Below are positions 15,006 through 24,727 of a stretch of DNA of 64,000 nt, piece after piece. The stretch comes from Cellvibrionaceae bacterium AOL6. Its GTDB lineage: Bacteria; Pseudomonadota; Gammaproteobacteria; Pseudomonadales; Cellvibrionaceae. The stretch is taken from NCBI GenBank assembly GCA_003265435.1, contig NOXC01000009.1, positions 1-64,000 on the forward strand, in the 5' to 3' direction. The notes under the pieces were generated by a model. That model was not told the DNA's origin. It worked only from the letters and a program-made list of their open reading frames with translations, and ran no database searches. Each line of letters starts with the position of its first letter. Positions within the stretch are counted from its first letter, which is position 1. The translations under genes were made by a program, and so were the position numbers.

Positions 15006-16262
15006 ATGACCCAGTATGCCCTTCTCACCTTGGCGCTGAGTGCGCTGGCCGGAACGACACTAGCGGACGCGGCAAAACCCGTACCCCAGTACGAGCGCAT
15101 TCTGCAGGAGATGCCCCTCTCCGATCCGGAAAAAAACGCCATACGTGAAAGCATCAAACTCGGCCGGGACATTTCCCGCATCGCTGAAACACGTAACGGG
15201 CTGCCCTATCGACGCGACGCACACGCCAAAGCCACCGGTTGCGTGCGCGCTCGCTTTTCGATCCGCGGCGACATCCCAGAGCGTTATCAACACAGTATTT
15301 TCAGCGCACCAGGCCACGAGTACCAAGCGTGGATACGCTTCTCGAATGGCGACATGGAAGTACAAAAAGACAGTAAGCCGGATGCACGCGGCATGGCTGT
15401 CAAAGTCATGGGCGTCGAAGGCGATAAAATTGCACCGGAGTTTACAGGCCCTGCCACGCACGATTTGATCATGACAAACACCCCGGCGTTTTTCCATCGC
15501 AACGTCATGGACTATGTCGAGGACATGCACTACCTGGCTAAGTTAGAACGCACCCGCTGGTTCATCAGCTTTTTTCCACCGCGCTTACACCCAAAACAGT
15601 TTTATCGAGCCATCCAAACCGTCTCGAGTAAAATAGACAGCCCATTACAGCCTCAGTACTACTCCATGTTGCCATACCAGCTAGGACATACTGAGGTGAA
15701 GTTTTCCGCACGGCCCTGCGTTGGAGAACATAGCGATGTGAATGTGGACCGGTCACATACAGATTATCTAACAGAGGCGATGCAATCGCAGCTGGACGAC
15801 GGCACCGCGTGCTTTGATTTCATGCTGCAGGAGCGCAAACCCGGGGCCAATATGCCCCTCGACGATGCCACGGTGATTTGGTCAGAGGAAGAAGCGCCTT
15901 TCCTGCCCGTTGCGCGTATCGATATTCCTTCACAAACCTTCACGAGCGAAGCGCAAAGTCAATTTTGTGAAGACTTGTCTATGAACCCTTGGCATGCGGT
16001 AGGCGAATGGCGGCCGTTGAGCAGCCTCGGCATGGCCCGTCGTGTTGTGTACGCTGCGGTATCCGAATTTCGTCACGATAAAAATGGCGCTGAGGTATTT
16101 CAGCCTGTGAACTGGTGTCTCGAGCCGGATGGACAATGCGATCAGAGTGACTTAGTGAAACCGGTCGCGGCGGTGAAAGTGCCGACGGTGTGCTTTGATC
16201 CGTTGTATCAGGATGTCAACAGTGACGACGCCGCGCCGAGCTGTCGCCCGGCATGGCCCTAG
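15006..16262 (+). CDS. Periplasmic catalase-family (SrpA-like) heme protein
   Basis: The start at 15006 gives a 418-residue protein with a signal peptide (about 1-20, cleaved near LADA). Catalase-fold features are visible: the distal-histidine region RDAHAKATGCVRARFSI near residues 71-87, then FRIFSNGD-type HEYQAWIRFSNGD and DARGMAVKVMG. Near the C-terminus ARRVVYAAVSEFRH is the likely proximal Tyr/Arg segment. It is shorter than classical catalases, so it belongs to the small catalase-related group, which can be peroxidases. It lies five bases after the di-heme cytochrome gene. Similar minimal catalases are often paired with peroxide-forming oxidases. Confidence 0.8.
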   Translation: MTQYALLTLALSALAGTTLADAAKPVPQYERILQEMPLSDPEKNAIRESIKLGRDISRIAETRNGLPYRRDAHAKATGCVRARFSIRGDIPERYQHSIFSAPGHEYQAWIRFSNGDMEVQKDSKPDARGMAVKVMGVEGDKIAPEFTGPATHDLIMTNTPAFFHRNVMDYVEDMHYLAKLERTRWFISFFPPRLHPKQFYRAIQTVSSKIDSPLQPQYYSMLPYQLGHTEVKFSARPCVGEHSDVNVDRSHTDYLTEAMQSQLDDGTACFDFMLQERKPGANMPLDDATVIWSEEEAPFLPVARIDIPSQTFTSEAQSQFCEDLSMNPWHAVGEWRPLSSLGMARRVVYAAVSEFRHDKNGAEVFQPVNWCLEPDGQCDQSDLVKPVAAVKVPTVCFDPLYQDVNSDDAAPSCRPAWP

Positions 16263-16292
16263 CCCGGGTGTTGAGTCAGGATACCGCGAACA

Positions 16293-18131
16293 CTACGCGG
16301 CAACACTCACCTGGTTTCTACCCGCACTCTTAGCTCGATACAGGGCTTTATCAGCGCGGTTGAGCAACTCTTCAACACTCTCTTTACCATTAAAGTGAGA
16401 GATGCCGATACTCGTGGTAAAGCTGAGTGAGCCTTTGGGGCTCGGCAGCGTAATGCTTTCCACAGCCTTGCGCAGGCGCTCAGCCGCTTGCAGTGTATGC
16501 TCGGGGTCTTGCTGAATTAACAACGCAAACTCTTCGCCGCCAAGTCGCCCGAAAATATCTTCCCCGCGGATCAGCTTTTCCACCTCCAACGCAAAGGCAC
16601 GCAAGGCCTCGTCGCCAATCGCATGCCCAAAGTGGTCATTAATCGCTTTGAACTTATCGATATCAAACAACAATACACTGTAAGGGCGATGACGCATACG
16701 AGCACGATCCAGGCAGTCCGCCGCACGAGAATAAAAGTCGCGGCGATTCGACAAGCCCGTTAACGCGTCGGTGCGAGCTTCAAGCTCAGCCAGCGCTTTT
16801 TGATTTTCAAGATCCCGCGTGCGCTCCTGCACCAGCACTTCCAGCTCTTCTTTACTTTGCTCTAGCTGCTGCGTGTAGCGTTTTTCGGCCAATTCTTTTT
16901 CGGTGCGCAAACGGCGGAAGCGCATGCCCATTGCCAGCAGAATCACTGCCATTTCAGTAAACGACGCGAGGGGCGGCCAGTAGTAGTTCAAAGTGTTGTG
17001 CTCCACGAAGCCCAAGTCTCGCAGGGCTTGAACGAAGAGCCCGGCCACCAAAAAGCTCCACGCCAGAGAAAAAATAGCGCCTTCACGCGAACCCTGATAC
17101 CAACGGATCAAGCCCGCTACGGACAGCACCGGGTAAAGTAACAGCGCAAGCGTAATCGACGTCACCGCGAGTTGAGTCTGTTTGAACAACGCGCTGAAAA
17201 ACAGAAAGACCGCATTCGCCATCATAAACAAGAGTACGTAGTCCAGCTTCCGTAAATACTCGCGCGTTTGTAGGAATGTGCGCGCAAAGAGCAATCCGCA
17301 GAAAATCGTCACCGCACCACTCAATGACATGTAACTCCAATGGAAGTTTTCTGTCACAAGAAATTGATGCGTATAACCGAGTATCGTCGACCAAGCCCAA
17401 ATTTTAGACAGCGCATAAACCGAGTAAATCGTATACGCTTTTTCTTTACTTGCGACCCCACCGACAAAGGAAAATACGCTCATCAAGAAAAAGCCGCCAA
17501 AAAAGAACGCGATCAGCGCAATTTGGTTTAGCTGTGTACGGCGCAGGTTTTTTGGCTCCCAGATACGCATTTGGGGGAATACAAAGCCCGCATGGTCTGA
17601 GCCAAAGCGAATATAAATTTCGCTCGTCTCCCCCGGCTCAATGGTGACCGGCACAACAAAGCGATTGTGAGGTATAAGACGGTGACTAAAGGGAAGATTA
17701 AGATCGAGGTTGGCAATCGGATGATAAACGAGATCGTTCACACGCCGTTTTTGATACGCATCGAGCGCGATGAGCTGGTGATCGACATACTCAAGGTGGA
17801 TGGTTTGTGGTCGATCGGTCACGTTCTTGAGCAGAAAGTAACTCCAGGTCGCGCCGGTTTTCAGACCTGTTGACCCTTTGGTATCAATCGGCTTGAAGAG
17901 GCCTGCGTCGCGACGTGCCACGGCTTCTTGAAAAGTCGCCTTGCCATCGGTATCGTGCCAAATCAAAAAAGCATCACCCATCGAGGTCCCATTCTCGCTA
18001 CCGGTGATGGGTATTTCCTCTAAGGCAAAAACCGACGTGCTAAAAGATAATAAGAAGAGGATCACTGAGGTGAACAGCGTTAACATATTCTGGTGCAGCC
18101 TGCGCACTCCCGGTATTCTATGAGCGTTCAT
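16293..18131 (-). CDS. 7TMR-DISM diguanylate cyclase
   Basis: The 612-residue sensor has a signal sequence and a periplasmic 7TMR-DISM-type sensory domain (about 37-190). Seven transmembrane segments follow (about 195-390), then a short coiled coil (EKELAEKRYTQQLEQSKEEL) and a GGDEF domain (about 450-612). The active loop reads GGEEF, an active variant, and DALTGLSNRRDF and FDIDKFKAINDHFGH are intact, so it should make c-di-GMP. No RxxD inhibitory site is evident upstream of GGEEF. The extracellular domain may sense a carbohydrate-like ligand (family inference). It converges on the catalase gene. Confidence 0.9.
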   Translation of the reverse strand: MNAHRIPGVRRLHQNMLTLFTSVILFLLSFSTSVFALEEIPITGSENGTSMGDAFLIWHDTDGKATFQEAVARRDAGLFKPIDTKGSTGLKTGATWSYFLLKNVTDRPQTIHLEYVDHQLIALDAYQKRRVNDLVYHPIANLDLNLPFSHRLIPHNRFVVPVTIEPGETSEIYIRFGSDHAGFVFPQMRIWEPKNLRRTQLNQIALIAFFFGGFFLMSVFSFVGGVASKEKAYTIYSVYALSKIWAWSTILGYTHQFLVTENFHWSYMSLSGAVTIFCGLLFARTFLQTREYLRKLDYVLLFMMANAVFLFFSALFKQTQLAVTSITLALLLYPVLSVAGLIRWYQGSREGAIFSLAWSFLVAGLFVQALRDLGFVEHNTLNYYWPPLASFTEMAVILLAMGMRFRRLRTEKELAEKRYTQQLEQSKEELEVLVQERTRDLENQKALAELEARTDALTGLSNRRDFYSRAADCLDRARMRHRPYSVLLFDIDKFKAINDHFGHAIGDEALRAFALEVEKLIRGEDIFGRLGGEEFALLIQQDPEHTLQAAERLRKAVESITLPSPKGSLSFTTSIGISHFNGKESVEELLNRADKALYRAKSAGRNQVSVAA

Positions 18132-18387
18132 ACTCTGAATTGTACTTTTCCGCTTTCTATATCGGCCGATTTCAATTCAGCCTTAATTAGTATGAGACAC
18201 CTCCGATGTAACCTCAGTTTTGATGCCGCGCGATCACTGGTCGCCGTGCCCTATTGGACTGCTTTTCGATATCACACACCGGTACTGGCCAAGTGTCACT
18301 CAGACATTCTGAGGACAGTGCTGATGCTCCCGACACCAACCCACTCTGGCCAAGCCAGCATTTTAACGTAATTCACCTTGAGGTTGT

Positions 18388-19254
18388 ATGAGAAATATCG
18401 TTTTTGTCTTTTTTTTGCTCACCGTGACATTCGCCTGCAGCAAGACCAAAATCGAGGAGCATCCGCAACACATCGCATTTGATACGATGCACTGGTATGC
18501 CAGCCGGGCCGCCGCGGCCTACCTCAGCCCCGAAGAGATTCGTAAAGCGTTCCCAGACACCGTGCGCGCAGTGAACCTCACTGCGATTGATGTGCTCTAC
18601 TTTGTCGAGCAACCCGCCCACAAGCAATACCAGGCTGTGTCAGTGAGAGGCACCAACAATTTTGACAACTTTCGACAGGACGCCGACTTCGACAAAGTTC
18701 AAAATGCACAGCTCGACATTTACGTACACGACGGGTTTAACAGTGATGCCTTGGCCGTTTACGCAGACCTGAAACCCCACCTCGACCCGACAATTCCTAT
18801 CCGAATCACAGGCCACTCCTTGGGTGCCGCAATCTCAACGCTATTGATGATGTATTTGGAGAAGGACGGCTACACCCTCGAGCGCAGCGTCAATTTCGGT
18901 CAGCCCAAACTCACCAACCACAAGGGCGTGCAGCGCTATCAGCACCTACCCCTGTTGAGGGTTCGTGACGAAAACGACATTGTGCCATTGCTCCCCCCGG
19001 ACGACTTTATCGACCCCATACATGGTCACTATGAACACCTCGGGCCTGAGGTCATTCTGCTGGAAGGCACAAGGTATGTTTACCTGCCCAAGCACGAGGC
19101 GGAGCCACTTTCTGTCGACGAGTTCTGGCGCAGCTTGGACGACCTCTCTGTCGGCGCACATCGCATGGCGCACTACATTCACAATATTGTGTCTAAACTC
19201 AAAAGGGCCGAGCAAATCCCCTACACTCAGCGAACGCAGTATCAGGATATGTAA
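18388..19254 (+). CDS. Class 3 lipase-family lipoprotein
   Basis: A lipoprotein signal ends with VTFAC (Cys near residue 17). The domain is an alpha/beta hydrolase of the lipase class 3 type, with the nucleophile elbow GHSLGA near residues 145-150. The Asp is probably in RDENDIVPLLPP near residues 196-207, and the His in the HGHYEH segment or in HRMAHY. The length of 288 residues is typical. The substrate is unknown, a lipid ester being likely. GAGGT precedes the ATG by a few bases. It has no obvious operon partner. Confidence 0.85.
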   Translation: MRNIVFVFFLLTVTFACSKTKIEEHPQHIAFDTMHWYASRAAAAYLSPEEIRKAFPDTVRAVNLTAIDVLYFVEQPAHKQYQAVSVRGTNNFDNFRQDADFDKVQNAQLDIYVHDGFNSDALAVYADLKPHLDPTIPIRITGHSLGAAISTLLMMYLEKDGYTLERSVNFGQPKLTNHKGVQRYQHLPLLRVRDENDIVPLLPPDDFIDPIHGHYEHLGPEVILLEGTRYVYLPKHEAEPLSVDEFWRSLDDLSVGAHRMAHYIHNIVSKLKRAEQIPYTQRTQYQDM

Positions 19255-19261
19255 ATCCGCC

Positions 19262-19492
19262 TCAGCGCAGCCGGGTATTGAGCTCGTCGACCACTTCCGC
19301 CCAATCCGCGTCCTCATTCAAGGCTTGGTGGATAAACGCGGCCTGGGCCTCGGTCCAGAAAGGGGCTTCTGCCAGGCTCATGGCTTTCGGTAAGGGCTGA
19401 TGTTCTTCGATGAACGCATCAATGTCTTCACTACTATCGGGCAAACCGAGTTGAGAAAAAAGTCCAGGTAGCGAGTGTACGGGTTGTTCCAT
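19262..19492 (-). CDS. DUF2789 family protein
   Basis: A 76-residue soluble protein starts MEQPVHSLPGLFSQLGLPDS and matches the small DUF2789 family of gammaproteobacteria, ending ADWAEVVDELNTRLR. GGAGG sits seven bases before the ATG at 19492, so I prefer this to the longer frame from 19603. Its function is unknown. It lies between a convergent lipase gene and the PuuR-like regulator. Confidence 0.85.
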   Translation of the reverse strand: MEQPVHSLPGLFSQLGLPDSSEDIDAFIEEHQPLPKAMSLAEAPFWTEAQAAFIHQALNEDADWAEVVDELNTRLR

Positions 19493-19630
19493 GATGAAGC
19501 CTCCATAGTCTCGTAGCGGGTTCTTTGCGAACGCGTTAAGCACAATTGGCTGTGATGATGACGCGCCTAATCTAAGGATTTGGGCAAGGTTGAGCAAAAT
19601 CAATCCCCGGCAGGGTCGGGCCTGTTAACC

Positions 19631-20179
19631 CTAGAAATTGGCCGGCGTCGTTGCTGACACGATACGACAGGTTTCGTCAAAAGGATTACGAAAGCGATGA
19701 CGGCGTGTGCTTTCGAAGTAGTAGCCCTGCCCCGCCTCAAGTATATGCACTTCGTCATCCACAGTCAGTTCAAGCCGACCTTCGACCACATAACCCGCCT
19801 CTTCACCCTCATGGGTGTACATTTCATCACCGGTGTCGGTGCCGGGAGGGTAGTCTTCCACTAGAAAGCTCATCGCCCGATTGGGGAAGCGCTTTCCAAT
19901 TAATTTCATACCAATGTCATCAATGGAGGAGTCGAGGAAGTCTTCCGCTCGGTAGGTCACCGGAAAGTCCACACGTGCGCTTTCTTCCACGTCAAAAAAC
20001 TCGAGCAGCGAAATGGGCACACCAGAGAGGACCTTTTTGAGGGAGCCGACGCTGGGGCTAACGCTGTTTTTTTCGATCATAGAGATCGTGGAATTGGTCA
20101 CCCCCGCTCGCTTAGCAAGTTCCCGTTGCGACAAACCTGCCTTTTTGCGAATCTCACTCAGGCGCTTACCGACATCCAA
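19631..20179 (-). CDS. puuR: PuuR-like XRE-cupin transcriptional regulator
   Basis: An N-terminal XRE helix-turn-helix (LSQRELAKRAGVTNSTISMIEKNSV, about residues 15-40) is joined to a C-terminal cupin (about 110-180), the layout of PuuR, the repressor of putrescine use. The TTG at 20179 has GAGGAA upstream and gives 182 residues, close to the PuuR length; a longer form from an ATG at 20248 is possible. It is divergent from the first PuuB-like gene, so its operator probably lies in 20180-20363. Confidence 0.85.
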   Translation of the reverse strand: MDVGKRLSEIRKKAGLSQRELAKRAGVTNSTISMIEKNSVSPSVGSLKKVLSGVPISLLEFFDVEESARVDFPVTYRAEDFLDSSIDDIGMKLIGKRFPNRAMSFLVEDYPPGTDTGDEMYTHEGEEAGYVVEGRLELTVDDEVHILEAGQGYYFESTRRHRFRNPFDETCRIVSATTPANF

Positions 20180-20363
20180 TGCGCGTTCCTCATAGCTTCG
20201 TATTCTGTACCGAAGCAAAAGTATAGGCAGCGGGATTGTCGCGAGCAATCAAAAAATCAAACAGCCGTAGCTTATATTGATCACGCCCATCTCAGCCGCA
20301 TTGACAGAGGTGTAAATTATCATAAACAATACGACCAGTATTTTTAACGCACCGGCACCTCTC

Positions 20364-21659
20364 ATGCTGAACCCACGCACCCATAGCCCGACCCTGCCTG
20401 ACAGCTACTACGCAGCCACTCGAAGATACGAGCCGCAGTTCCCCGCGCTGGAGGGGGACCATCACTATGACGTGTGTGTTGTCGGGGCAGGATACAGTGG
20501 CATCAACACCGCGATTGAACTTCAGCAACGGGGTTACCGGGTCGCCGTGGTCGACCGATTTCAGGTGGGCTGGGGCGCATCGGGACGCAATGGCGGGCAA
20601 TTGATACGCGGCATTGGCCACGGGTTGGAGCAGTTTCGCAAGGAAATTGGCGAAGAAGGCATTCAGGCCCTGGCGCATATGGGCTTCGAGGCCGTCGACA
20701 TCGTCAAACAACGCATCGCAGACTTCGATATTCAATGTGACCTTAAACTCGGCTATTGCGACCTCGCCAATCGAAAACGTCACCTTCGAGATTTCGAGGA
20801 AGAAAAAGCCTGGTTGGATCGCGTCGGCTACCCTCACGAGACCGAATTGCTGGAACAATCCGAGATGCACCAGGTTGTGGGTTCCGACCGCTATGTCGGG
20901 GGCCTGATAGATCGCGGCAGTGGTCACCTCCATCCCCTCAACCTGATTCACGGCGAAGCGTTAGCGGCGGCGTACCTGGGTGTGCACATCTTCGAACACA
21001 GCCCGGTGATTCGAATCGACGAAGGGGACACCTGCACCGTTATTACGGATCGAGGACGCATCGAGTGCAACACACTCGTACTCTGTGCCAACGCGTACGT
21101 ACAGGGCCTGAATTCAACGCTGGAGTCCAAAGTGCTGCCGGCGGGCAGTTACATCATTGCCACAGAGCCCCTGCCCGAAGACATACACACACGCGTCCTG
21201 CCCCAGGACATGGCGGTGTGCGACCAGCGCGTCGCGCTCGACTACTACCGACTCAGCGCCGACAAACGTCTGCTGTTCGGCGGTCGCTGTAACTACAGTG
21301 GACGCGACCCCAAACACATCGCAGCCACTATGCGACCTGACATGCTCAAGGTCTTCCCCTATCTGGAGGACGTGAAGATTGAATTTGAATGGGGCGGCAT
21401 GATCGGCATTGGCGCCAACAGGTTACCGCAGGTCGGCCGACTCAAGCCCAATGTGTACTTTGCCCAGGCCTACGCCGGTCACGGCGTCAATGCGAGTCAC
21501 ATGGCGGCGCGCCTGATCGCCGAGTCCATACACGGTGAAACGGAGCGCATCCGCCACTTAGAGGCGGTACGCCACATGCGTTTTCCCGGCGGTCATCGCT
21601 TTCGCTCACCTCTGCTCGCGCTCGGCATGAGCTACTATCGCCTGCTCGACCTGTTTTAA
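20364..21659 (+). CDS. puuB: PuuB-like gamma-glutamylputrescine oxidoreductase (copy 1)
   Basis: This DAO-family FAD oxidase of 431 residues has the N-terminal FAD motif VCVVGAGYSGINTAIEL (about 34-50) and WGASGRNGGQLIRGIG (about 70-85), which is characteristic of PuuB/OrdL proteins. A C-terminal YAGHGVNASHMAARLIAE segment closes the FAD site. It should oxidise a (gamma-glutamylated) omega-amine to an aldehyde with release of ammonia and peroxide. The neighbouring PuuC-type dehydrogenase on the opposite strand would take the aldehyde. A second, diverged copy is at 26223-27503. Confidence 0.88.
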   Translation: MLNPRTHSPTLPDSYYAATRRYEPQFPALEGDHHYDVCVVGAGYSGINTAIELQQRGYRVAVVDRFQVGWGASGRNGGQLIRGIGHGLEQFRKEIGEEGIQALAHMGFEAVDIVKQRIADFDIQCDLKLGYCDLANRKRHLRDFEEEKAWLDRVGYPHETELLEQSEMHQVVGSDRYVGGLIDRGSGHLHPLNLIHGEALAAAYLGVHIFEHSPVIRIDEGDTCTVITDRGRIECNTLVLCANAYVQGLNSTLESKVLPAGSYIIATEPLPEDIHTRVLPQDMAVCDQRVALDYYRLSADKRLLFGGRCNYSGRDPKHIAATMRPDMLKVFPYLEDVKIEFEWGGMIGIGANRLPQVGRLKPNVYFAQAYAGHGVNASHMAARLIAESIHGETERIRHLEAVRHMRFPGGHRFRSPLLALGMSYYRLLDLF

Positions 21660-21667
21660 AACACGTC

Positions 21668-23161
21668 TTACAGCTTGATCCAAGTGGCTTTTAGCTCACT
21701 GTATTTGTCAAAGGCGTGGAGCGATTTGTCGCGACCGTTGCCGCTTTGTTTGTAGCCACCAAACGGCGCCGTCATGTCACCGCCGTCATACTGGTTGACC
21801 CAAACTGAACCGGCGCGTAAACCGCGCGCGAAGCGATGTGCGCGACTCAGATCACGGGTCCACACCGCCGCTGCCAAACCGTAGATACTGTCGTTAGCCA
21901 GCGCCAAGGCCTGAGCCTCATCCTTAAATCGAATCACCGAGAGCACCGGGCCGAAAATTTCTTCACGCGCGATGCTCATATCCGCATCCACTCCTTCGAA
22001 TACCGTCGGCGTGACAAAATAGCCACCTTCCACCGGTCGCACCCGCTCGCCGCCTACCCGCAACTGCGCGCCTTCTTTCTGGCCTTTATCAATGTAACTG
22101 AGAATACGATTGAGCTGGGCCTCATCGACGATCGCGCCGACTGTCGTCGCCGGGTCCAGCGGGTGGCCTGGCTTCCAGCGTGCAACCGCAGCGCGCACTT
22201 TATCCATGAACACATCCGCGATAGCGTCTTCCACCAACAGCCGCGAACCGGCGGTGCACACCTCGCCCTGATTGAAGCAGATCGCTTCGGCCGCCGCTTC
22301 TGCAGCCATGTCCAGATCGGGCGCGTCTGCGAACACCACATTGGGGCTTTTGCCTCCGGCCTCGGTCCACACACGCTTCATATTCGACTCGCCCGCGTAC
22401 ACCATGAGCTGTCGCGCCACCGCAGTGGAGCCGGTAAACACCAGCGTATCGACATCGTCATGCAGCGCCAGCGCCTTGCCCGTGGTGTGCCCAAAACCAG
22501 GCAGCACATTGAAGACACCATCGGGTATGCCCGCTTGCTTGGCGAGTGCCGCCATACGCAAGGCCGTCAACGGTGATTTTTCGGAAGGTTTCAGAATCAC
22601 TGAGTTGCCCATGGCCAGCGCAGGGGCAATCTTCCATGCCGCCATAATCATGGGGAAGTTCCAGGGCACAATGGCCGCCACAATGCCCACGGGCTCGCGG
22701 GTGACAAGTCCCAGCTCGTCTTGGCCTGTCGGCGCGATTTCATCGTAGAGCTTGTCGATCGCCTCCGCCGTCCACTGAATCGCGCGCACGGTCGCGCTGA
22801 CGTCCACACTCAGAGCGTGTGCAATCGGCTTGCCCATATCCAGAGTTTCAGTGATGGCGAGCGTCTCGGCTTCCTGCTCAACCAGCGCCGCGAACTTCAG
22901 CAAAATGCCTTTGCGCTTCGCCGGGGGTAACCCCGACCACACGCCCTGCTCGAAACGCTCACGCGCAATCGTCACTGTGCGGTCAACATCGGCCTGATCG
23001 CAATGCGCCACTTTGGCCAGAACCTTGCCATCAATGGGGCTGATGCAATCGAAGGTGGCCGACTGCGCAGCGGGACAAAACTGCCCGTCAATGAAGGCCC
23101 GCCCTTCATGATCCAGGGTCTCCGCCATAGAAGACCAATATTCAAAGCTGTGATCGCTCAT
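21668..23161 (-). CDS. puuC: PuuC-like aldehyde dehydrogenase
   Basis: This NAD(P)-dependent aldehyde dehydrogenase has 497 residues. The catalytic Cys lies in FNQGEVCTAGSRL near residue 302 and the general-base Glu in WTEAGGKSPNVVF near residue 268. The N-terminal segment FIDGQFCPAAQSATF and the ending QSGNGRDKSLHAFDKYSELK resemble gamma-glutamyl-gamma-aminobutyraldehyde dehydrogenase (PuuC). It would oxidise the aldehyde made by PuuB. It is convergent with puuB and divergent from the aminotransferase gene; a perfect 14-base palindrome lies 62 bases upstream of its start. Confidence 0.9.
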   Translation of the reverse strand: MSDHSFEYWSSMAETLDHEGRAFIDGQFCPAAQSATFDCISPIDGKVLAKVAHCDQADVDRTVTIARERFEQGVWSGLPPAKRKGILLKFAALVEQEAETLAITETLDMGKPIAHALSVDVSATVRAIQWTAEAIDKLYDEIAPTGQDELGLVTREPVGIVAAIVPWNFPMIMAAWKIAPALAMGNSVILKPSEKSPLTALRMAALAKQAGIPDGVFNVLPGFGHTTGKALALHDDVDTLVFTGSTAVARQLMVYAGESNMKRVWTEAGGKSPNVVFADAPDLDMAAEAAAEAICFNQGEVCTAGSRLLVEDAIADVFMDKVRAAVARWKPGHPLDPATTVGAIVDEAQLNRILSYIDKGQKEGAQLRVGGERVRPVEGGYFVTPTVFEGVDADMSIAREEIFGPVLSVIRFKDEAQALALANDSIYGLAAAVWTRDLSRAHRFARGLRAGSVWVNQYDGGDMTAPFGGYKQSGNGRDKSLHAFDKYSELKATWIKL

Positions 23162-23222
23162 CGCCGTTACCTCATTGCAGACGGAAAGTCATTGACGGAC
23201 ATTACCGAGCGCGGCCAAAACT

Positions 23223-23236
23223 TTCAATATATTGAA
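23223..23236. promoter_or_regulatory. Candidate operator palindrome between puuC and the aminotransferase gene
   Basis: TTCAATATATTGAA is a perfect 14-base palindrome in the divergent spacer. A related half-site (GTTCAAAAT) occurs near 23367. The nearby regulator is PuuR-like, but the sequence has not been matched to a known PuuR box. Confidence 0.35.
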
Positions 23237-23393
23237 CATAAAAAAACGGCAAATTCACGCCAATACGCCCAGCTCCTGTGCGTTCCGAGGAGACGTTCAG
23301 TTTTTTTATGCTTTCGCGACCAGAACGCTTGATGTTTTATTTTTTTACATAAACTCGGCGTTAATTGTTCAAAATTTCACACAGAGGTGTGTT

Positions 23394-24710
23394 GTGCCCC
23401 CATCCTCACTCAACGCGTTTTGGATGCCTTTTACTGCCAATCAGCAATTCAAATCCGAGCCTCGCCTGCTGACAAAAGCCAAAGGCATGTATTACACCAG
23501 CGATGACGACAGGCCCATTCTCGACGGCACTGCGGGCTTGTGGTGTGTCAACGCCGGTCATGGTCGAGAAGAGATTACCGAAGCCGTCAGCGCGCAACTC
23601 GGCACACTCGATTTCGCTCCGACCTTTCAAATGGGCCATCCCCTGCCCTTTGAGCTCGCCGAGCGCTTGATCAAACACAGCCCCGAAGGCATGGATCACG
23701 TCTTTTTCACCAACTCGGGTTCCGAGTCCGTCGACACGGCCCTGAAAATCGCGCTCGCCTACCACCGCGCTCGCGGCAACCCTGGTAAGACAAGATTCAT
23801 CGGGCGAGAAAAAGGCTATCACGGCACGAATTTCGGGGGCGTCTCCGTCGGGGGGCTCGTCAACAATCGTCGCAGTTTTGGCCCGCTCTTGCCGGGTGTC
23901 GACCACCTGCCTCATGCGTGGGTGCCCGGGTCTGAGTTCACTCAGGGCCAGCCTGAACACGGCGCGGAGCTTGCCGAGGCGCTGCTGCGCCTGATTGAAC
24001 TGCACGGCGCCGACACCATTGCGGCGGTGATCGTCGAACCCATCGTCGGCTCCGGCGGTGTGTGGATTCCGCCACAGGGTTACCTGCAACGGCTCAGAGA
24101 AATCACTGCAGAGCACGACATCGTGCTGATTTTTGACGAAGTCATTACTGGCTTTGGCCGTGTGGGCAGCAGCTTTGCCGCCAAGCGCATGGGCGTGACA
24201 CCGGATTTGATGACCACAGCGAAAGGGCTGACCAATGGTGCCATTCCCATGGGCGCCGTGTTTATCCAGTCGCACATTCATGAGGCCTTTATGCAAGGGC
24301 CGCCGGAACTCATCGACCTGTTTCACGGCTACACCTACAGTGGCCACCCTGTGGCGGCCGCTGCGGCACTCGCCAGCCTGGATATTTATGAACGCGAACA
24401 CCTCTTCGAGCGCGCCCTGACGCTCGAAGCTCAATGGCAAGCGTCGCTGCATGCGCTCAGAGAATTCGAAGTGGTAAAGGATATCCGCAACTACGGCCTG
24501 GTCGGTGCGATTGAGCTGCACCCCGGCAGCCGCATCGGCGAACGCGGCTATCAGGTCTTTCATCATTGCTTCTGGAAAGAGCACACGCTGGTGCGCTGCA
24601 CCGCCGATACGATTGCGCTTTCCCCGCCGCTCATCGTCGAACCCGAACAGATCGACGCACTGATGCAGGCGCTCGCGAACGGGCTACGCAGCCTGTCTAC
24701 ACGAAACTAA
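23394..24710 (+). CDS. Omega-amino acid:pyruvate aminotransferase (class III)
   Basis: This PLP-dependent class III aminotransferase is 438 residues long from the GTG at 23394, which is preceded by AGAGG. The N-terminus NAFWMPFTANQQF is typical of beta-alanine:pyruvate aminotransferases. The PLP lysine lies in MTTAKGLTNGAIPMGAVF near residue 277 and the cofactor Asp in LIFDEVITGFGRVG. It is expected to move the amino group from beta-alanine, GABA or putrescine to pyruvate. The mmsA gene follows 17 bases downstream, which fits conversion of beta-alanine to malonate semialdehyde and then acetyl-CoA. Confidence 0.88.
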   Translation: MPPSSLNAFWMPFTANQQFKSEPRLLTKAKGMYYTSDDDRPILDGTAGLWCVNAGHGREEITEAVSAQLGTLDFAPTFQMGHPLPFELAERLIKHSPEGMDHVFFTNSGSESVDTALKIALAYHRARGNPGKTRFIGREKGYHGTNFGGVSVGGLVNNRRSFGPLLPGVDHLPHAWVPGSEFTQGQPEHGAELAEALLRLIELHGADTIAAVIVEPIVGSGGVWIPPQGYLQRLREITAEHDIVLIFDEVITGFGRVGSSFAAKRMGVTPDLMTTAKGLTNGAIPMGAVFIQSHIHEAFMQGPPELIDLFHGYTYSGHPVAAAAALASLDIYEREHLFERALTLEAQWQASLHALREFEVVKDIRNYGLVGAIELHPGSRIGERGYQVFHHCFWKEHTLVRCTADTIALSPPLIVEPEQIDALMQALANGLRSLSTRN

Positions 24711-24727
24711 ACACACTGGGTGCTCCT

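Noticed and set aside
23406-24584. Long open frame (392 codons) on the minus strand
   Set aside because: It is fully antisense to the class III aminotransferase, which has all family motifs. The antisense protein matches nothing recognisable and reflects high-GC codon bias.
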